DNA of 64,000 nucleotides from Helopsaltes ochotensis (taxonomy: Eukaryota > Chordata > Aves > Passeriformes > Locustellidae), in assembly GCA_013400155.1 (NCBI GenBank), contig VXBM01000096.1, forward strand, positions 346,663 to 410,662, read 5' to 3'. Of the stretch, positions 13,201 through 24,800 are shown in pieces. The translations under genes and the position numbers were made by a program. Under the pieces are notes generated by a model. It saw nothing but the letters and a program-made list of their open reading frames with translations. It had not been told where the DNA came from and ran no database searches. Within the stretch, counting starts at the first letter, position 1, and the number at the start of each line of letters is the position of its first letter.

Positions 13201-15748
13201 GGGAGAAGAATCCTTCATATTGACAGCACTGTTATATTAGCAATCTGAGAGGAAGAAAACCAGGGCAGTAGGGACATCCTCAGATATAACGGAAGTATTT
13301 ATCTGAGTAATGAGACTCCAGCAATGGCATTGCTGCAACACCAGCTTTACTCTGACACCATCAGTAGGGCACAAAGAGAAGAGGAAGCCTGTGTAATTGT
13401 TCCCTCCATGACCTGGTCCTGCACACAGGACTCCAAAACCTGCTGGTACAGTTTCTCCAAAGGCAAACCCTCCCCCAGAGTGTGACAAGGCTGGGAAAAC
13501 CACACCTCAGGCCTGCCCTGCTCCTGATAGGTGCTGGAAAGCATCGAAAGGTACTGTAGGCATCACACTCTACCTCTGGAAAAGTGCCACGCAGCAGCAT
13601 TCTCCTAACTCTACAAACCAACCTGAGTGTTTCTTCTGGCGAAGGCTTCCATCCTCAACTCCTGGAGACTTCCCAAAATGTGATGAGGGAGGACGTCTTC
13701 ACAGCCATCATCAAAGTGTCTTGGTCCTACATCACACATATAAAAATACCCATCCCCAGATCCAGGTCACTAAAGTTTGGCTTAGCAAAACCAAAACCCA
13801 GAGGTAAGATGTGAAGTTGAACCCTACCAGGAAAAGTCAGTGGTCCTCTGGGTGCCTTGGGGGGAACAGGATGTGCTACGAGATGTGCCACCTCCTTGGG
13901 TCGGTATTTTCGGACAAGGTAATTCTTCTGAATTGGAATTCTCCCAGCATCATGGGGAAGGCGTGGAGCATGAAGCTTCAGGAAATAAACAGTCACAGTG
14001 CAATTAGGTACACACTGACTCACCTTTATTCCATCTAATCCTTTTAGGATATGCATAGTAGTCTTATCAGTACAGTTCCTGTAAGGGTCCTGAGAGTCCT
14101 AGACAGGGACTTTTCACATGGACATTTAACGACAGGACAAGGAAGGAATGGATTCACAGTAGAAGAGTAGGTTTAGATTACACATTAGGAAAAACTCTTC
14201 CCTGTGAAGGTGGTGAGGCCCTGGCACAGGGTGCCCAGAGAAGCTGTGGCTGCCCCATCCCTGGAAGTGTCCAAGGCCAGGCTGGATGGGGATTCAATCT
14301 GGAATATTGGAAGGTGCCCCTGCCCATGGCAGGGGGGGTGGAAATAGATGAGTTTTAAGGCCTTTTCCAAGCCAAATCTTCTATGATTCTTCCCCTGCAA
14401 GACACCTTACACAGCTGTGCAGACACCAACTCACTTACTGCCTTACTCCACTGGATCGTGGTTTTTAACAGGGGCACAAAAAGAGAGTTTTAAATCACTT
14501 TCCTAAGAGATTTCTGCTGCTGTGTCACTCAAATGCTTCCACTCACACACTGTGACCCGAGTTTTGGAAAGAAAGTAATGAGAGCTACTAAACAACTTAT
14601 GGGTTTTATTAGATCAGAAAGTTGAAAATGTAATTTTGAAGAGGCAGATGACATATCCTTCCATTTGGAAGGACTGTATAGGCACTTTACTTTTAGCAAC
14701 TGAACCTGGTGAGCTGACATTTTATCACGATAAAAAGCCTGACAGACAAAATAGCATGAGAACTCAGTTGCAGCAGTGAGTTTTGGCTTAAGTAAATGGG
14801 CAGCACCCTCTGTTAAACACACGAAAGGAGAGTGTCAGTTAAGGCAGCTGTTTCTAGCAGTAAAAATACTCATACATACTTTCTCCAGATCCTCCACCTT
14901 AATTTCAAGTGCCTGGATGTCCTCTCCTTGCAGAACATATGGAACAGGCTTAGGCTCAGACTCAGGCTTTTCTGCAATTGTTGAACAGGGCTGTTCAAAA
15001 GTCTTTTCCTTCCTGCCTAAAAAACAGTTGAAGAGACTTCAGTCTGTCAAGGAAGTACCATATTCTTCTCAGGCTGGTTAATGATTTCCCACTAAACTAT
15101 ATCTTGGGATTATTTATCTTTAAGGTTGCACAGAACAATTAAATTCAGCATCTCTTGCAATTGAAAAAATCAGCCTCTGAAAAGCTGCAAAGATCAAAGT
15201 CGGTCAAGTAGGAGTGAATTGTCTGACACTTTATTCTAGATGAGAGACAACGGGTAAGATAAATGCAAATCAGTACAGATCCCTGCAAGTGGAACAACAC
15301 ATTCCTGGGAAGTTTCCAGCTCCAGCTGCAAGTGCAAGCATACAGATTCCCTGCGCTCACCAGCACTACTCGGATAACAAAGCACTGGATTTCAGAAGCT
15401 GTGCAGTGGCAGAATAGCTCTGAAATACCAAAAACGGGCAGAGCCGAGTGCAGGACAGCTCCGCTGGCACCTGCGGGCTAGGCCAAGCTCAGGGCATCCC
15501 ACCAGGGGCTGTTCTCCTTTAACCTGCACGCTCCTCCCGCTGGAACCTGCTCCTTTTAAAAAAAAATATGACAATAATGACAGGAGCTCACTGGCTGGGG
15601 AAGGGGCTGGTTCCAGCCTCTTCAACAGCAGCCCCGCCGAAGCCGCAGGCCTGGCACAGCCCGGCCGCCCGCTAACCAGCCGTGCCCTGCTCCGGTCCGT
15701 ACCAGGGGGAGTCCAGCTCCGAGACCGACTCCCCCGCCGCGACGCCAT
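4230..15748 (-). CDS. MYCBPAP: MYCBP-associated protein
   Basis: Coding exons, 5' to 3' on the minus strand: 15748-15703, 15016-14880, 13975-13828, 13135-12965, 12640-12525, 11851-11701, 11520-11405, 10710-10610, 9996-9885, 9562-9373, 8859-8672, 8120-7974, 7797-7528, 6737-6616, 5880-5765, 5293-5172, 4960-4766, 4295-4230. All 18 join in phase to give 837 residues (human about 950). The start is MASRRGSRSRS, with a strong initiation context (G at -3 and +4). Residues about 367-490 form a beta-rich MSP/ASH-like domain (VTNDGRAAIWYNW, then FIFKSERAGIFSEPW) typical of this family. About 542-631 is acidic and probably disordered, about 711-751 is lysine/glutamate rich, and the C-terminus is helical (YREKLYIEVYRLL). 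Known: it binds the MYC partner MYCBP (AMY-1) and is linked to testis and sperm. The synteny fits. The acceptor of the 4960 exon is poor in pyrimidines, and that boundary is chosen by phase. Confidence 0.93.
4628..4664 (-). other. Possible cryptic 37-base exon in the last MYCBPAP intron
   Basis: A strong donor (CAAG|GTAAGTG) and an acceptor (aaaactcag) flank 37 bases between the last two coding exons. Joining the 4766 exon straight to 4295 gives a continuous helix (LYIEVYRLL) and the natural stop. Including this piece shifts the frame so that the last exon ends early at TGA. It is not part of the main coding sequence. Confidence 0.25.
14130..14392 (+). mobile_element. CR1 LINE 3' fragment
   Basis: It carries the hallmark CR1 tail phrases gaggccctggcacagggtgc, gcccagagaagctgtgg and catccctggaagtgtccaag, and ends near ctatgattct. 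It is 5'-truncated, as is normal for CR1. It lies in MYCBPAP intron 2, antisense to the gene. Confidence 0.9.
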
Positions 15749-15960
15749 GTCCCGGCCAGCGGCCCCGCGTCCGGCCCCGCCGCAGGTCGCGACAGGTCGC
15801 CATAGAGCGCGCGCGCACGCAGCGGCTTCCGGGCACCGCCGGACACCGCCCCCTGCTGGGGCTCCGCAGTACCGCTCACCCGCGCGGGGGGGCGCCACCC
15901 GCATGCGCAGCTTGCCGGCACGCACGCGCCATGCGGCTGCGACACGGCCCTGGACAACGG
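15600..15960. promoter_or_regulatory. MYCBPAP: MYCBPAP CpG-island promoter
   Basis: GC- and CpG-rich block around the first coding exon (15703-15748). The start site should lie just above 15748. It contains an NRF1-like palindrome at 15900-15910. No TATA box is seen. Confidence 0.65.
15900..15910. promoter_or_regulatory. NRF1-like site
   Basis: CGCATGCGCAG matches the core of the NRF1 palindrome (GCGCATGCGC) and sits about 150 bases upstream of the MYCBPAP start codon. The call rests on motif match only. Confidence 0.45.
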
Positions 15961-15964
15961 ATCT

Positions 15965-16195
15965 CGCGACACAGCGGGATATCGGGACGTACCGGGGCGC
16001 TGGGACACTGAGAACACTGGGACATCGGGGACACGGAACACTCGGCGACTACGAACACCAGGGTGCCGGGACACCGGGATCGAGGACACCAGCGACACGT
16101 CACACTAGCCACTAGGACACTGGGCGACTAGAACCACCAGGGCGCCGGGACACCGGGCTTCCGGACACCTGGAACACCGGGATACAGGGGCCTAT
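15965..16195. repeat. Degenerate GGGACACYGGG minisatellite
   Basis: Many diverged copies of a 9-15 base unit around gggacaccggg or ggacactgg, with variable spacers, fill the gap between the MYCBPAP promoter and the RSAD1 3' end. The unit is GC rich and not coding. Confidence 0.7.
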
Positions 16196-16266
16196 CCTGC
16201 AGTAACACCTCCCTCCGGCCAGCGCCCCTGCCCCGACACCCCTCAGCCAGCACACTGCTCTTGTGG

Positions 16267-16272
16267 TTTATT
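16267..16272 (-). terminator. RSAD1: RSAD1 poly(A) signal overlapping the stop codon
   Basis: On the minus strand the end reads GGATAATAAACC. The stop TAA (16273-16271) shares its last two bases with AATAAA (16272-16267). GT-rich sequence follows below about 16255. If used, the 3' UTR would be only about 15-25 bases. Confidence 0.75.
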
Positions 16273-18986
16273 ATCCATTGTGGCCGCTTACAGTCCTCGA
16301 GTCCCGACCGCCGGCTCGTTCCTCCGCCGGCGTTCCCCTCGGTGGGCGCCGGGCAGCGCCCAGCACCCGCTGCAGCTGCCAGAGCAGGTCGGGCAGCAGC
16401 GAGTCCAGCACGGCCAGACCGGCCCAGGTGCACCGCAGGCCCCTGGGAACGAGGTGGTGGTGAGCCCCGGTGCCGCGGGGAGACCCCCGACCCTGCCCAC
16501 AGCTCCCCGGCGCTCACCCACTGTCCAGGACAAGCCAGCCCTCCTGCTGCAGTGCCTGAGCCTCCCCCGGCTCCCCGAACATGGCCTGCAGGCTGAGGTG
16601 GGGGGAGAAGTGCCTCCAGCGCTGTGTGCCGAGGGTGAGATGTTAGTGATGGGGCATCAGCATCCCAGTACCCAAAGGGGCTGCAGGAGAGCTGAAGAGG
16701 GGCTGTGGTGAAAGAATAGAGTGACAGGAAAAGGGAGGAATGGATGGAAAGGGCAGACTTGGATTAGATATTGGGAAGAAATTCTCCTGTGAGGGTGGTG
16801 AGGCCCTGACACAGGTTGTGCAGAGAAGCCGTGGATGTGCCATTCCTGGAAATTTTCAAAGCCAGGTTGAACAGGGTGTGGAGCAACCTGGTCCAGTAGA
16901 AGGTGGAGGTTGAACAAGATGGGCTTTAAGGCCAGCCAATCCAAACCATTCTATGATAAGTTTTGGGTCAATGTGGGATGTCCCCACAGGTGGCTCCTCA
17001 CCTCGTGTGTAATCCCTTCATCTGTGCGCAGTCCCAGGGTGAGCAGCTCCTCCAGCCTGTAGGGACATGGAGAGCTGTGGGGCTGCGCAGACAGGGAGGG
17101 GGCGTGGGGAGGGATCCCAGTACTCACTGCTCCAGCAGGTTCAGCACCACCCGACTCCTGGTGCCGTGTCCCTGGCTCTGCACATCCCGCATCCAGGCGA
17201 CAGGCTCCAGGGTCTGGACACGGGCTTCCCGGCTGTAGCCACCCTCACCCCACAGCATGAAGCGCCCATGTGCCCCTGCAGCAGCCAGGGACAGGGACAA
17301 CGGAGTTCACAGGGCACATGGCCACACACTCCCCCCCACTGGTCCCCCATCACCCCCTTACCTGGCCCCACACCGATGTACTGGTCAGCCCGCCAGTATG
17401 AGAGGTTGTGGGTGCTGAGGGCGCCCTGGGGGAGAGCCCTGGGTGAGGGGAGAGGCTGAGCCTGCTGGGGGACCAGCATGACATGGGGGGACACAGCATA
17501 GGGGACATCTCACCTTTCGTGCAAAATTGGAGACTTCATAGTGGCGGAAGCCAGCAGCCACCAGCACAGAGCGGGCAGTCTGGTACATGTCAGCCAGCAG
17601 ATCCTGGGAGGGTGCGGACAGGGCTCCCCCCCGGACCTGTCGTGCCAGCACCGTGCCCCGCTCCAGCGTCAACTGGTACAGGGAGATGTGGTCATCACAG
17701 AGCCTCAGGGCTGCCTCCAGCCGCTGGGCCCAGGCATTCAGGCTCTGTCTCGGCAGCCCAAAGAGGAGGTCCATGGAGGTTCGGCCAGGGAAGAGCCCCC
17801 GCGCCGCTTCCACAGCCTTCCGTGCCTCTGCCGCTGTGTGCTCCCGGCCCAGCATCCTCAGCTCGGCATCATCCAGCGACTGTGGAGGGAGTGCGGTGAC
17901 AATGGGGTCACGGGGGCTGTGGGGGCTGCGGCGGGGAGAACCCCTCTCACCTGGACGCCGATGGAGAGGCGGTTGACCCCGGCTGCCCTGAAGCCAGCAA
18001 GGCGCGATGTGCTGGTGGAGCTGGGGTTGGCTTCCAGCGTGACCTCAGCACCAGCAGGAAGGTGGGCAGCCCCTGCCACAGCCTCCAACACTGCCGCAAC
18101 AGTGCCGGGGCTGGCCAGGCTGGGGGTACCCCCGCCGAAGAAGATGGAGGTGACGCTGTAGGGCAGAGGGGGGGAAGCTGCAGGTGGGCACGAAAGGGCC
18201 CAGCACTGCCCATGAGCTCACCCTGTACACCCACCTGTGCACCTGGCTGAGACGGAGCAAGGTCTGTGCCTCCCGCACCAGGCAGTCGCGCAGGGCCGCC
18301 TCGTCCACTGCCGGCACCACGTATGTGTTGAAGTTGCAGTAGGAGCAGCGCTTGCGGCAGTAGGGCCACTGCAGGCACGGGGCATGTGGGGGACGGCCAT
18401 GCCCTCGCCCCTAGCCACTCCATTTTGAGAGGGAACAGCCCCAGCCCAGTGCATGGAACCCAGTACCCCCCACCTGCCCCACACGGCACACGAGCTACAG
18501 GGGTGACCCTTCATGTGCACGGCTCGGGGACCCCTCAGCTCAGGCTAGCCCCATGACATGTACCAAGCTGGGCTCTCCCCAACGTGTGCAAACTCCGATG
18601 TCCCACAGGCATCCACGTGAGTGTGAGCCCCAAGGAGAAACATTCACCTTCCGCCTGTGCCAACCCCGTGCCCATCCAGGTGTACAAGCCCCAGGACCCA
18701 CGTATGTCCCCACGTGTGCAAACCCGTGACGCCCCGTGCACCCCCGCACATACACAAGCCCCGGTGTCCCCCCCGTGTCCCCGCTCACGTGCACGTAGAG
18801 CGTGGCTTTGGCGGGGGCCGCCGTTTCTGGGGCCGCCGCAAGGACCGGCTCCACGGCAGGACCCGATCCCGGTGCTCGTCCCAGGCCGCCCCCGCCGGGC
18901 AGCGCCGCAGCGGCTGCCACCAGCTGCCGCAGCCTCTCCCGCGCCGCCGCCATGCACCCCGCGGGCCGCAGGGCCGCCCCCGGCAT
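16271..18986 (-). CDS. RSAD1: Radical S-adenosyl methionine domain-containing protein 1 (HemW-like)
   Basis: Coding exons, 5' to 3' on the minus strand: 18986-18789, 18368-18235, 18155-17951, 17879-17514, 17425-17362, 17275-17128, 17056-17002, 16621-16518, 16442-16271. All join in phase to give 481 residues (human about 442). The radical-SAM cluster motif CRKRCSYC (C70, C74, C77) follows YVHWPY. Then come FFGGGTP (116-122), LSIGVQ (174-179), LGREH near 189-193, MDLLFGLP (215-222), HISLYQLTLE, YEVSNFAR and YIGVGPGAHG, the motif order of the HemW/CPDH-like family. The last exons encode the HemW C-terminal domain. Known: the family binds a 4Fe-4S cluster and SAM; HemW proteins are heme chaperones and human RSAD1 is a mitochondrial candidate. 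The start aligns with the human start; a second in-frame ATG lies at codon 12, and both contexts are weak. Confidence 0.97.
16715..16957 (+). mobile_element. CR1 LINE 3' fragment
   Basis: Diverged CR1 tail (tgagggtggtgaggccctga, gcaacctggtccagtagaag, ending aaaccattctatgata). It sits in the RSAD1 intron between the exons at 17002 and 16621, antisense to RSAD1. Confidence 0.88.
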
Positions 18987-19050
18987 GCGCGGGGCCGGGG
19001 CGGGGCGCAGGGGCCGGGGGTGGGATCGGGGGCAAAGTCCTTCACTCCCA
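18780..19050. promoter_or_regulatory. RSAD1: RSAD1 CpG-island promoter
   Basis: Very GC-rich block covering the first RSAD1 exon and just upstream. An NRF1-like GCATGCGC (18983-18990) overlaps the start codon. The promoter is TATA-less. Confidence 0.6.
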
Positions 19051-21690
19051 GCTGGGCTGTGCGGGGTATGCTGGCTGTGAATGAAGGCGGTGTTGGGGTC
19101 AATGTTCTACCCCAGAGCCGGGAATACAGGAGTAATTGTCCTCTCCCGGTGCCGGGGATGCCAGGGCCCGTGTCCTCCCCCAGTGTCCTCCCCAGGCGCA
19201 CGGTCCGAACGAAGTTTAGGACCTGTCCCTTCATCCTTCCCCGCCTGCTCCTCGGGGCCGGAAAGGGTTCTCCAGCGTTTCGGCGGAGTAAAGTGGCCTG
19301 TCCCCACTCAGGGTTGTGCAAACCCGCATCTGACGAACCCCGATGTTAGCAGTTGTCTCTTATTAATAGTCACGAGGAGCTCTGAAATGCCCGTGACAAA
19401 GGCTGTGACTGCAGCTTCCCGTTCCCAGGCAAGAAACGCATAGCTCGGCGTTCAGTTACCCATGATGTAACCTTCCCACTCCGAGGAGTTTCCGAGCAGG
19501 CAGCGAGGACTGTTAAGAATGGGAGTCAGGCACGGGCAGGGCAAAAGCCATGGAGCGAGCCTGGCGCACTGCACACTCTGAGACAGCACTGCCAGCCATA
19601 AGGGCCAGCTTTTCCCCTTCCGTGAGTATTTACAGCCAGGAATTCATCATCCCAGGGGTTGGGAAGGGGCATGAGACACCGCGGGAGGTGTCCTGGCTGA
19701 CGAGGGCTGGACATGCTATGGGGAAGGCATGGGATGGTAGGGAAAGCTTCCCTGGGACCATGCTCTGCCGGGGCTCAGATCCATGGATGGTACTGCCCAC
19801 TCCCAGAATAGGAGTGGGGTGGCAGGGACTGGTCCCCCTGTACTGGCTGTGACCAGGACTCACTGGTTTTCTCAGCAGTGTGTCTGTCCTCACCAGCCAG
19901 GGCTGGTGTCACCTTCATTTCTTATCCACTGCCCCCCATCTATGGTGAGTACATGGGGCACCTGTGGCAGAGCAGGGGTTATGCCAAGGGTAGAGGTACT
20001 GATCAGGGAGGGGAGGAGAAGCTCCAGTCACTGCAGGCCTGTCCTGCACCTGAGTTAGTGCTGTGGGAAGCAAAAGAAGGTAAACAGTCCTTTCCTAGAC
20101 ATCAGTCACAGAGGCCCTCTGTGTCCCCAAGGTCCCTGGCTACAGCTGCTGTCATGCAGGTAACAGTTCTTCCCTCGGGAAGGAAGGCTACAGAGGTAAC
20201 CAGGGAAGGGAGGAGACATGAGTGAAATGTGGGAGGATCAGTCCTGAAACCAGCCCCATGAGCAGTGTGGGAACAGGAGAGGAACTTGCTGGAAAGACAC
20301 TGTACAGAAGGAGTCTGACACCAACCATCCATATCTTTTCTTTCAGAGTGCAGACATGGACAGGGGACTTGACCCCACTGTCTGATTCCATGGGTAGACC
20401 ACACAGTCCAGCTGCAAGATGAAGGAATTGAGTCCTCGCTTCTCCCCTCTCTCTATTGCACCATTGCCCTCCACCCACTGGAGGAAGCCACAGCATGGAG
20501 GGGGCCCAGCCTTAGTTCTGCTTGAAAATGAAGCAGGAGGGAGACAGCGGGAGGTCAGCGAGAGTTGGCACCAACATTATCTGCTTTCCAGCTCTGGTGA
20601 GACACTTCTGCTGGCAAAGAGGAGCTCTGCTGTCCTTCTTCTCACAGGAGTGTTTCATGGTTGTGATGCCTTGAGAAGGATGACCTGGAACAGAAACTAG
20701 ACAAAGCCACAAGAATAAAGTCAGTATTTATAAAAAGGCCTTAAAGGATACACCTTGGGCAGTACAAGAGCCTAGCCAGGGCTACACCCAAGATGGGCCC
20801 AAAATGGTCACAAAATGGACAACCAGTCATGAGGTTTCACACTTTTTAAAGTTTTGATCCATTTGTACATTGGGGTCAATTGTCCAGTTATAGCTTCAGG
20901 TTATGAAGTTCCATCCTCCTTGTTGCTCTCTTCAGTTCTCCATTGTTTACCTTTTGGGCCTGAAGCTTGTAATGGTTGTCCTTGGTCTCAAGCTGGAAAG
21001 ATACTGTTTTGTCTACCTACCCTATGAAGAGAACTTACTGACACTTAATACAAAGCTCAGAGCTACACACCTAGGCAGTGCAGAATCTGAAAAATATGAA
21101 AGCTAAAACTTAAGGCATCAGTTGGGAGGTACCAAATAACTCCTGTAAAATGCTGTCCCAGTATGCTCTGCTTCACGCTGCCAATGGGACAGGAATTTTG
21201 GTATTTCTGCAACAACCTTACTGTCTGTCTTGTCCAAAACAACAAAATAACAAAGCCATGTCTACCTTGGAGAAGGTCTTTTTTGGGAAACACCTGGTGT
21301 GGGAACAGAGTGAGCTTTTCCAGCCAGTTTTAGGGAGCCCCAATGCAAAGTCTCATTCTCTGAACCCCCTGCCCCTCATTTCAAGTTCAGTCTCTCTTAA
21401 ATGACCCAGGGTCTCAACATCCAAGGAGAAAAGGCATTACCTACCCTGATAAGACAGGTCAGGGCATTTGGACTTAAGAGTGTCAGTAAAATACGTACCA
21501 GCATCTGGTGGGTACTTTATATTCTGGTTCAACTCCTGTGAAATGGCTGCAGCCAAACTGCTCAGAGACACACAGATTTTTAAACCTTCATAAGGTCTTT
21601 CTGTAACTGGACAGAATTCCAGAAATAAGCATCCATTCCTCACACCACAGTATTTCTGTTGGCAAAGAAACAAGCCCAACTGGGAAAAAA
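19051..21690. other. Intergenic between RSAD1 and the ACSF2 3' end
   Basis: About 2.6 kb between the RSAD1 promoter and the ACSF2 poly(A) region. I see no spliced gene, recognisable repeat or RNA gene here; the ORFs present look like chance readings. Confidence 0.55.
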
Positions 21691-21701
21691 AGCTGCTCTG
21701 T

Positions 21702-21707
21702 TTTATT
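21702..21707 (-). terminator. ACSF2: ACSF2 poly(A) signal
   Basis: AATAAA on the minus strand, about 140 bases after the TGA stop (21846-21844). It is the first canonical hexamer downstream of the stop. Confidence 0.75.
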
Positions 21708-21843
21708 GACTAGAAGTGCCCATCAGCCTGATGTCAGGGAGGGAAAGTCTCTCCTGCTTAGTCCAAGGCACAGGTGAAAAGCAGACTCAGAGCTGACTGA
21801 AATGGGGCTGATTTATCCTGGTTCTTGCTCTGCCTTCCCAATC

Positions 21844-24800
21844 TCAGAGCTGCAGGTGCTTCTCCATCTGCTCCCTCAACTTGTATTTCTGAATCTGGAA
21901 TAGAGGGCAGAGAGGAGGGAGAGAGACTCAGAGAGGAGCTGGGACAGAATGCTAGGGTTCCTGCCCTGCCCCAGCCCCCTCTTACCTTGCCTGAGATAGT
22001 GAGTGGGTACTGGCTCACAAACACAACATAATGTGGGATCTTGAAATGTGAGATCTGGAAAGAGAAAAACAGGGGTTACATAACCTGAAAGGAACAGCCT
22101 GGCACTGTCAGGGTTGGTGCTCTAAATCCATGGGCTTTCATCCATGAGTCCCCAGCAGCCACTGGGTATACTGGTCTGGAAGGAAACTGCAAAACTAGGA
22201 ACCCACCTTCCCTTTGCAGAAAGCTTTAATCTCTTCTTCGGTGCAGTCCTGCCCAGCCTGCAGTCGGATGCAGGCACAGATCTCTTCTCCCATCCTCGAA
22301 TCCTTCACACCAACCACCTGGTTGGGACAGATGGACAGTGTGACTCTTGGGGGTGTCCCTGGCCTCCCACAGGGTCTGTGTGCTGGCCCATGGTGTGTTC
22401 CCTGACCCCATACTACAGGGTGATGGAGCATTGTGGATGCAACATGGACTTGTCCTCCCTCTGCTTCCAAAAAAATGGGGCAAGAGGTTTCACAAATAAC
22501 AAGGAGACTTGGTAGGCTGCTACGAGTGCTTTGGCATCTCCAGATGGAATGGCAGGGGAGGGATGAGGTTGAATTAAAGGATTATTTGAAACCCTTATAA
22601 TCACAGATCTTAGTGGGCCACTGCCTGTGACACCAGGAAATGGGCTTCCCAAGCCTGAGCTCTCTCCAAAGTTTGCTCCCACTATTCCACAAGAATCCTC
22701 ACTGTCATTCCCCGCCTTGAACCAGTATCTCAAACTCCTAGAGACACGTTGATCCTTTTGAGTCCAGATCAGTGACACAAAGCCCTAGAAACCACATAAA
22801 CAGGGCTGGTTTGCAACCCATCTGCACTGGGACTATTCCAAGGAGAGATGCTTGCCTGACACAGGGAGAACTCTGACTAAATAACCAGGTTATTTATAAG
22901 GAAACTTGTCTGGCATAAAACCTGGAGGAGAAAAATCCCAGCAGACGGGGAGCAGCTGCTCAGTCCTGGAAATCTTTGCGATCCTGTAAAGGAGTGAAAC
23001 AAAGTCTCACTCATCTCCAGGGACTTGTTGGAAGAGTCTTTCTGGATGTCAGAGTTGAGCAATTAGCAGTAAAAACTGCCCTTCCAGACTGTTTTCTGAG
23101 TAAGAATTTCAGAGGTAGCTATGAAAGTGGGCAGGCAGTTTAAAATTGAAGAATTTTGCAGATGTGCAGCTGGAACACAAGGGTATTGCCCCAGTCCATA
23201 CACCCCATGCTAGGAACTCTGCCTGCCCCTTCCATTCCATGAGCATCTCCCTCCTCCTTGCTAACCAATATTACATGGAATTTGATGCTGAAACAGGGAA
23301 AGACAATCAGGCACCAAGTAGCAATCCTAGAAGCAACCAAGCAGTAATCCCCTTTATGTACAGGATTCCCAAAAACAGCTGCTCACTCACCCCACCTCCT
23401 CCCACTCACCTGGACCTCCTCAACCTTGGGATGGGTGTGGAGGAACTGCTCAAGTTCTGCTGGATAGATGTTCTCTCCTCCCCGAATAATCATGTCCTTG
23501 CAACGCCCTATAATTTTGCAGTAGCCATGCTCATCCAGGCTCCCAAGGTCCCTGCAATGACAACACCCTTCTAGACAACACGCAGCAGTCCCAGCTGCGT
23601 GGAAAAATGGCTGATACTTCCACCCAGCCAGGATGGTATCAGAGGATAATGGCTGAGATGTCACCTAAACACATGGAAGAGATCAAAGAGCTCCTGTTAC
23701 AGAAATTGGCAGCATCTACACAAGCATCAGGGTTTAGAGGGGAGGCAATTCCTGCCCCTGCCCTGTACCCCCACAATCCCTCCATCCAAAAGTGGCCAGT
23801 GACTATCCCCCTCTCCAGAGACACTCAGCACCAAGGCCTCTGTGCTAAAAGCAGTTCTGAAGTGTCACACACAGATCAGAGGGATGAACAGGGACAGTTT
23901 TCTCTATTTTGGAAATCCCAGCCAAGCACTTGTATACATACCCATGCATCCCCATCCACTGTCACCCTGTGGGACTGTCCGGGAGAAGTGGGGCTGTTCT
24001 CAGACTCACCCTGTCTTGTACCACCTCTCAGCACTGATCACTTCACTTGTCTTCGCAGGGTCATTCCAGTAGCCCAGCATGACGCAGTAGCCACGGATCT
24101 GAATCTCCCCAGGAGTGTTCAGAGGCACAGATTGCCCTGTTTCTGGATCCTCAATTTTTGCCTGGAAGAGAAGAAGGGCTTAATTAGACACCAGCACCAG
24201 ACAGAGGGGATGGAATGAGGTCTACTGCTGGCAGAGCACCTGGAACATGGGGGAAAGGTCATGGTCACCTCTGTGTGTGGAAAGATGTATCCCACTGTCT
24301 CAGTTTTCCGGTCAATGCTGTCATTGGGGAACCCCATGAAGGTGACAGGGCTGTTTTCTGTGGTCCCATAGGCAACCTGCAAACACAGGATAGGAAATGT
24401 GTCTCAAGGAAAAAGAGGACTACACAGCTTCAGGCGCTGGAAAGACAAAGTTGGTCATGACTGCAGGGGACAGTGGGGTGGGAGGAAGAGGAGGTTCTCC
24501 CAAGCCACTCAGGTCATAGGAAGCCCTGCTCTGCTGGCTGTGGATGGGGTCCTCCAGACACTTCTGCCAGAGAGTCCTGGAGAAACAGGAGCTAAGGCAT
24601 CACTGCACCTGCCTGCCATGGCCTTCTTCACCTCCTTACCAGACCAGTGAGGGAGTGCTCCAGTGCTCCAGACCCCATCACCCACAACACTTGGGATGTC
24701 ATGTACTTTTAACACCCTAACTGCTATTCTTGAAGGACTCCAGGGTTCACCATCCTATTTTTCAACCTTTGCTTCTCCAAGCCCTGTCCTATTGACTTCA

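Noticed and set aside
18535..19349. Long overlapping frames on both strands around RSAD1 exon 1
   Set aside because: Only one frame contains the RSAD1 N-terminus and joins to the CRKRCSYC exon. The others are GC-rich shadows.
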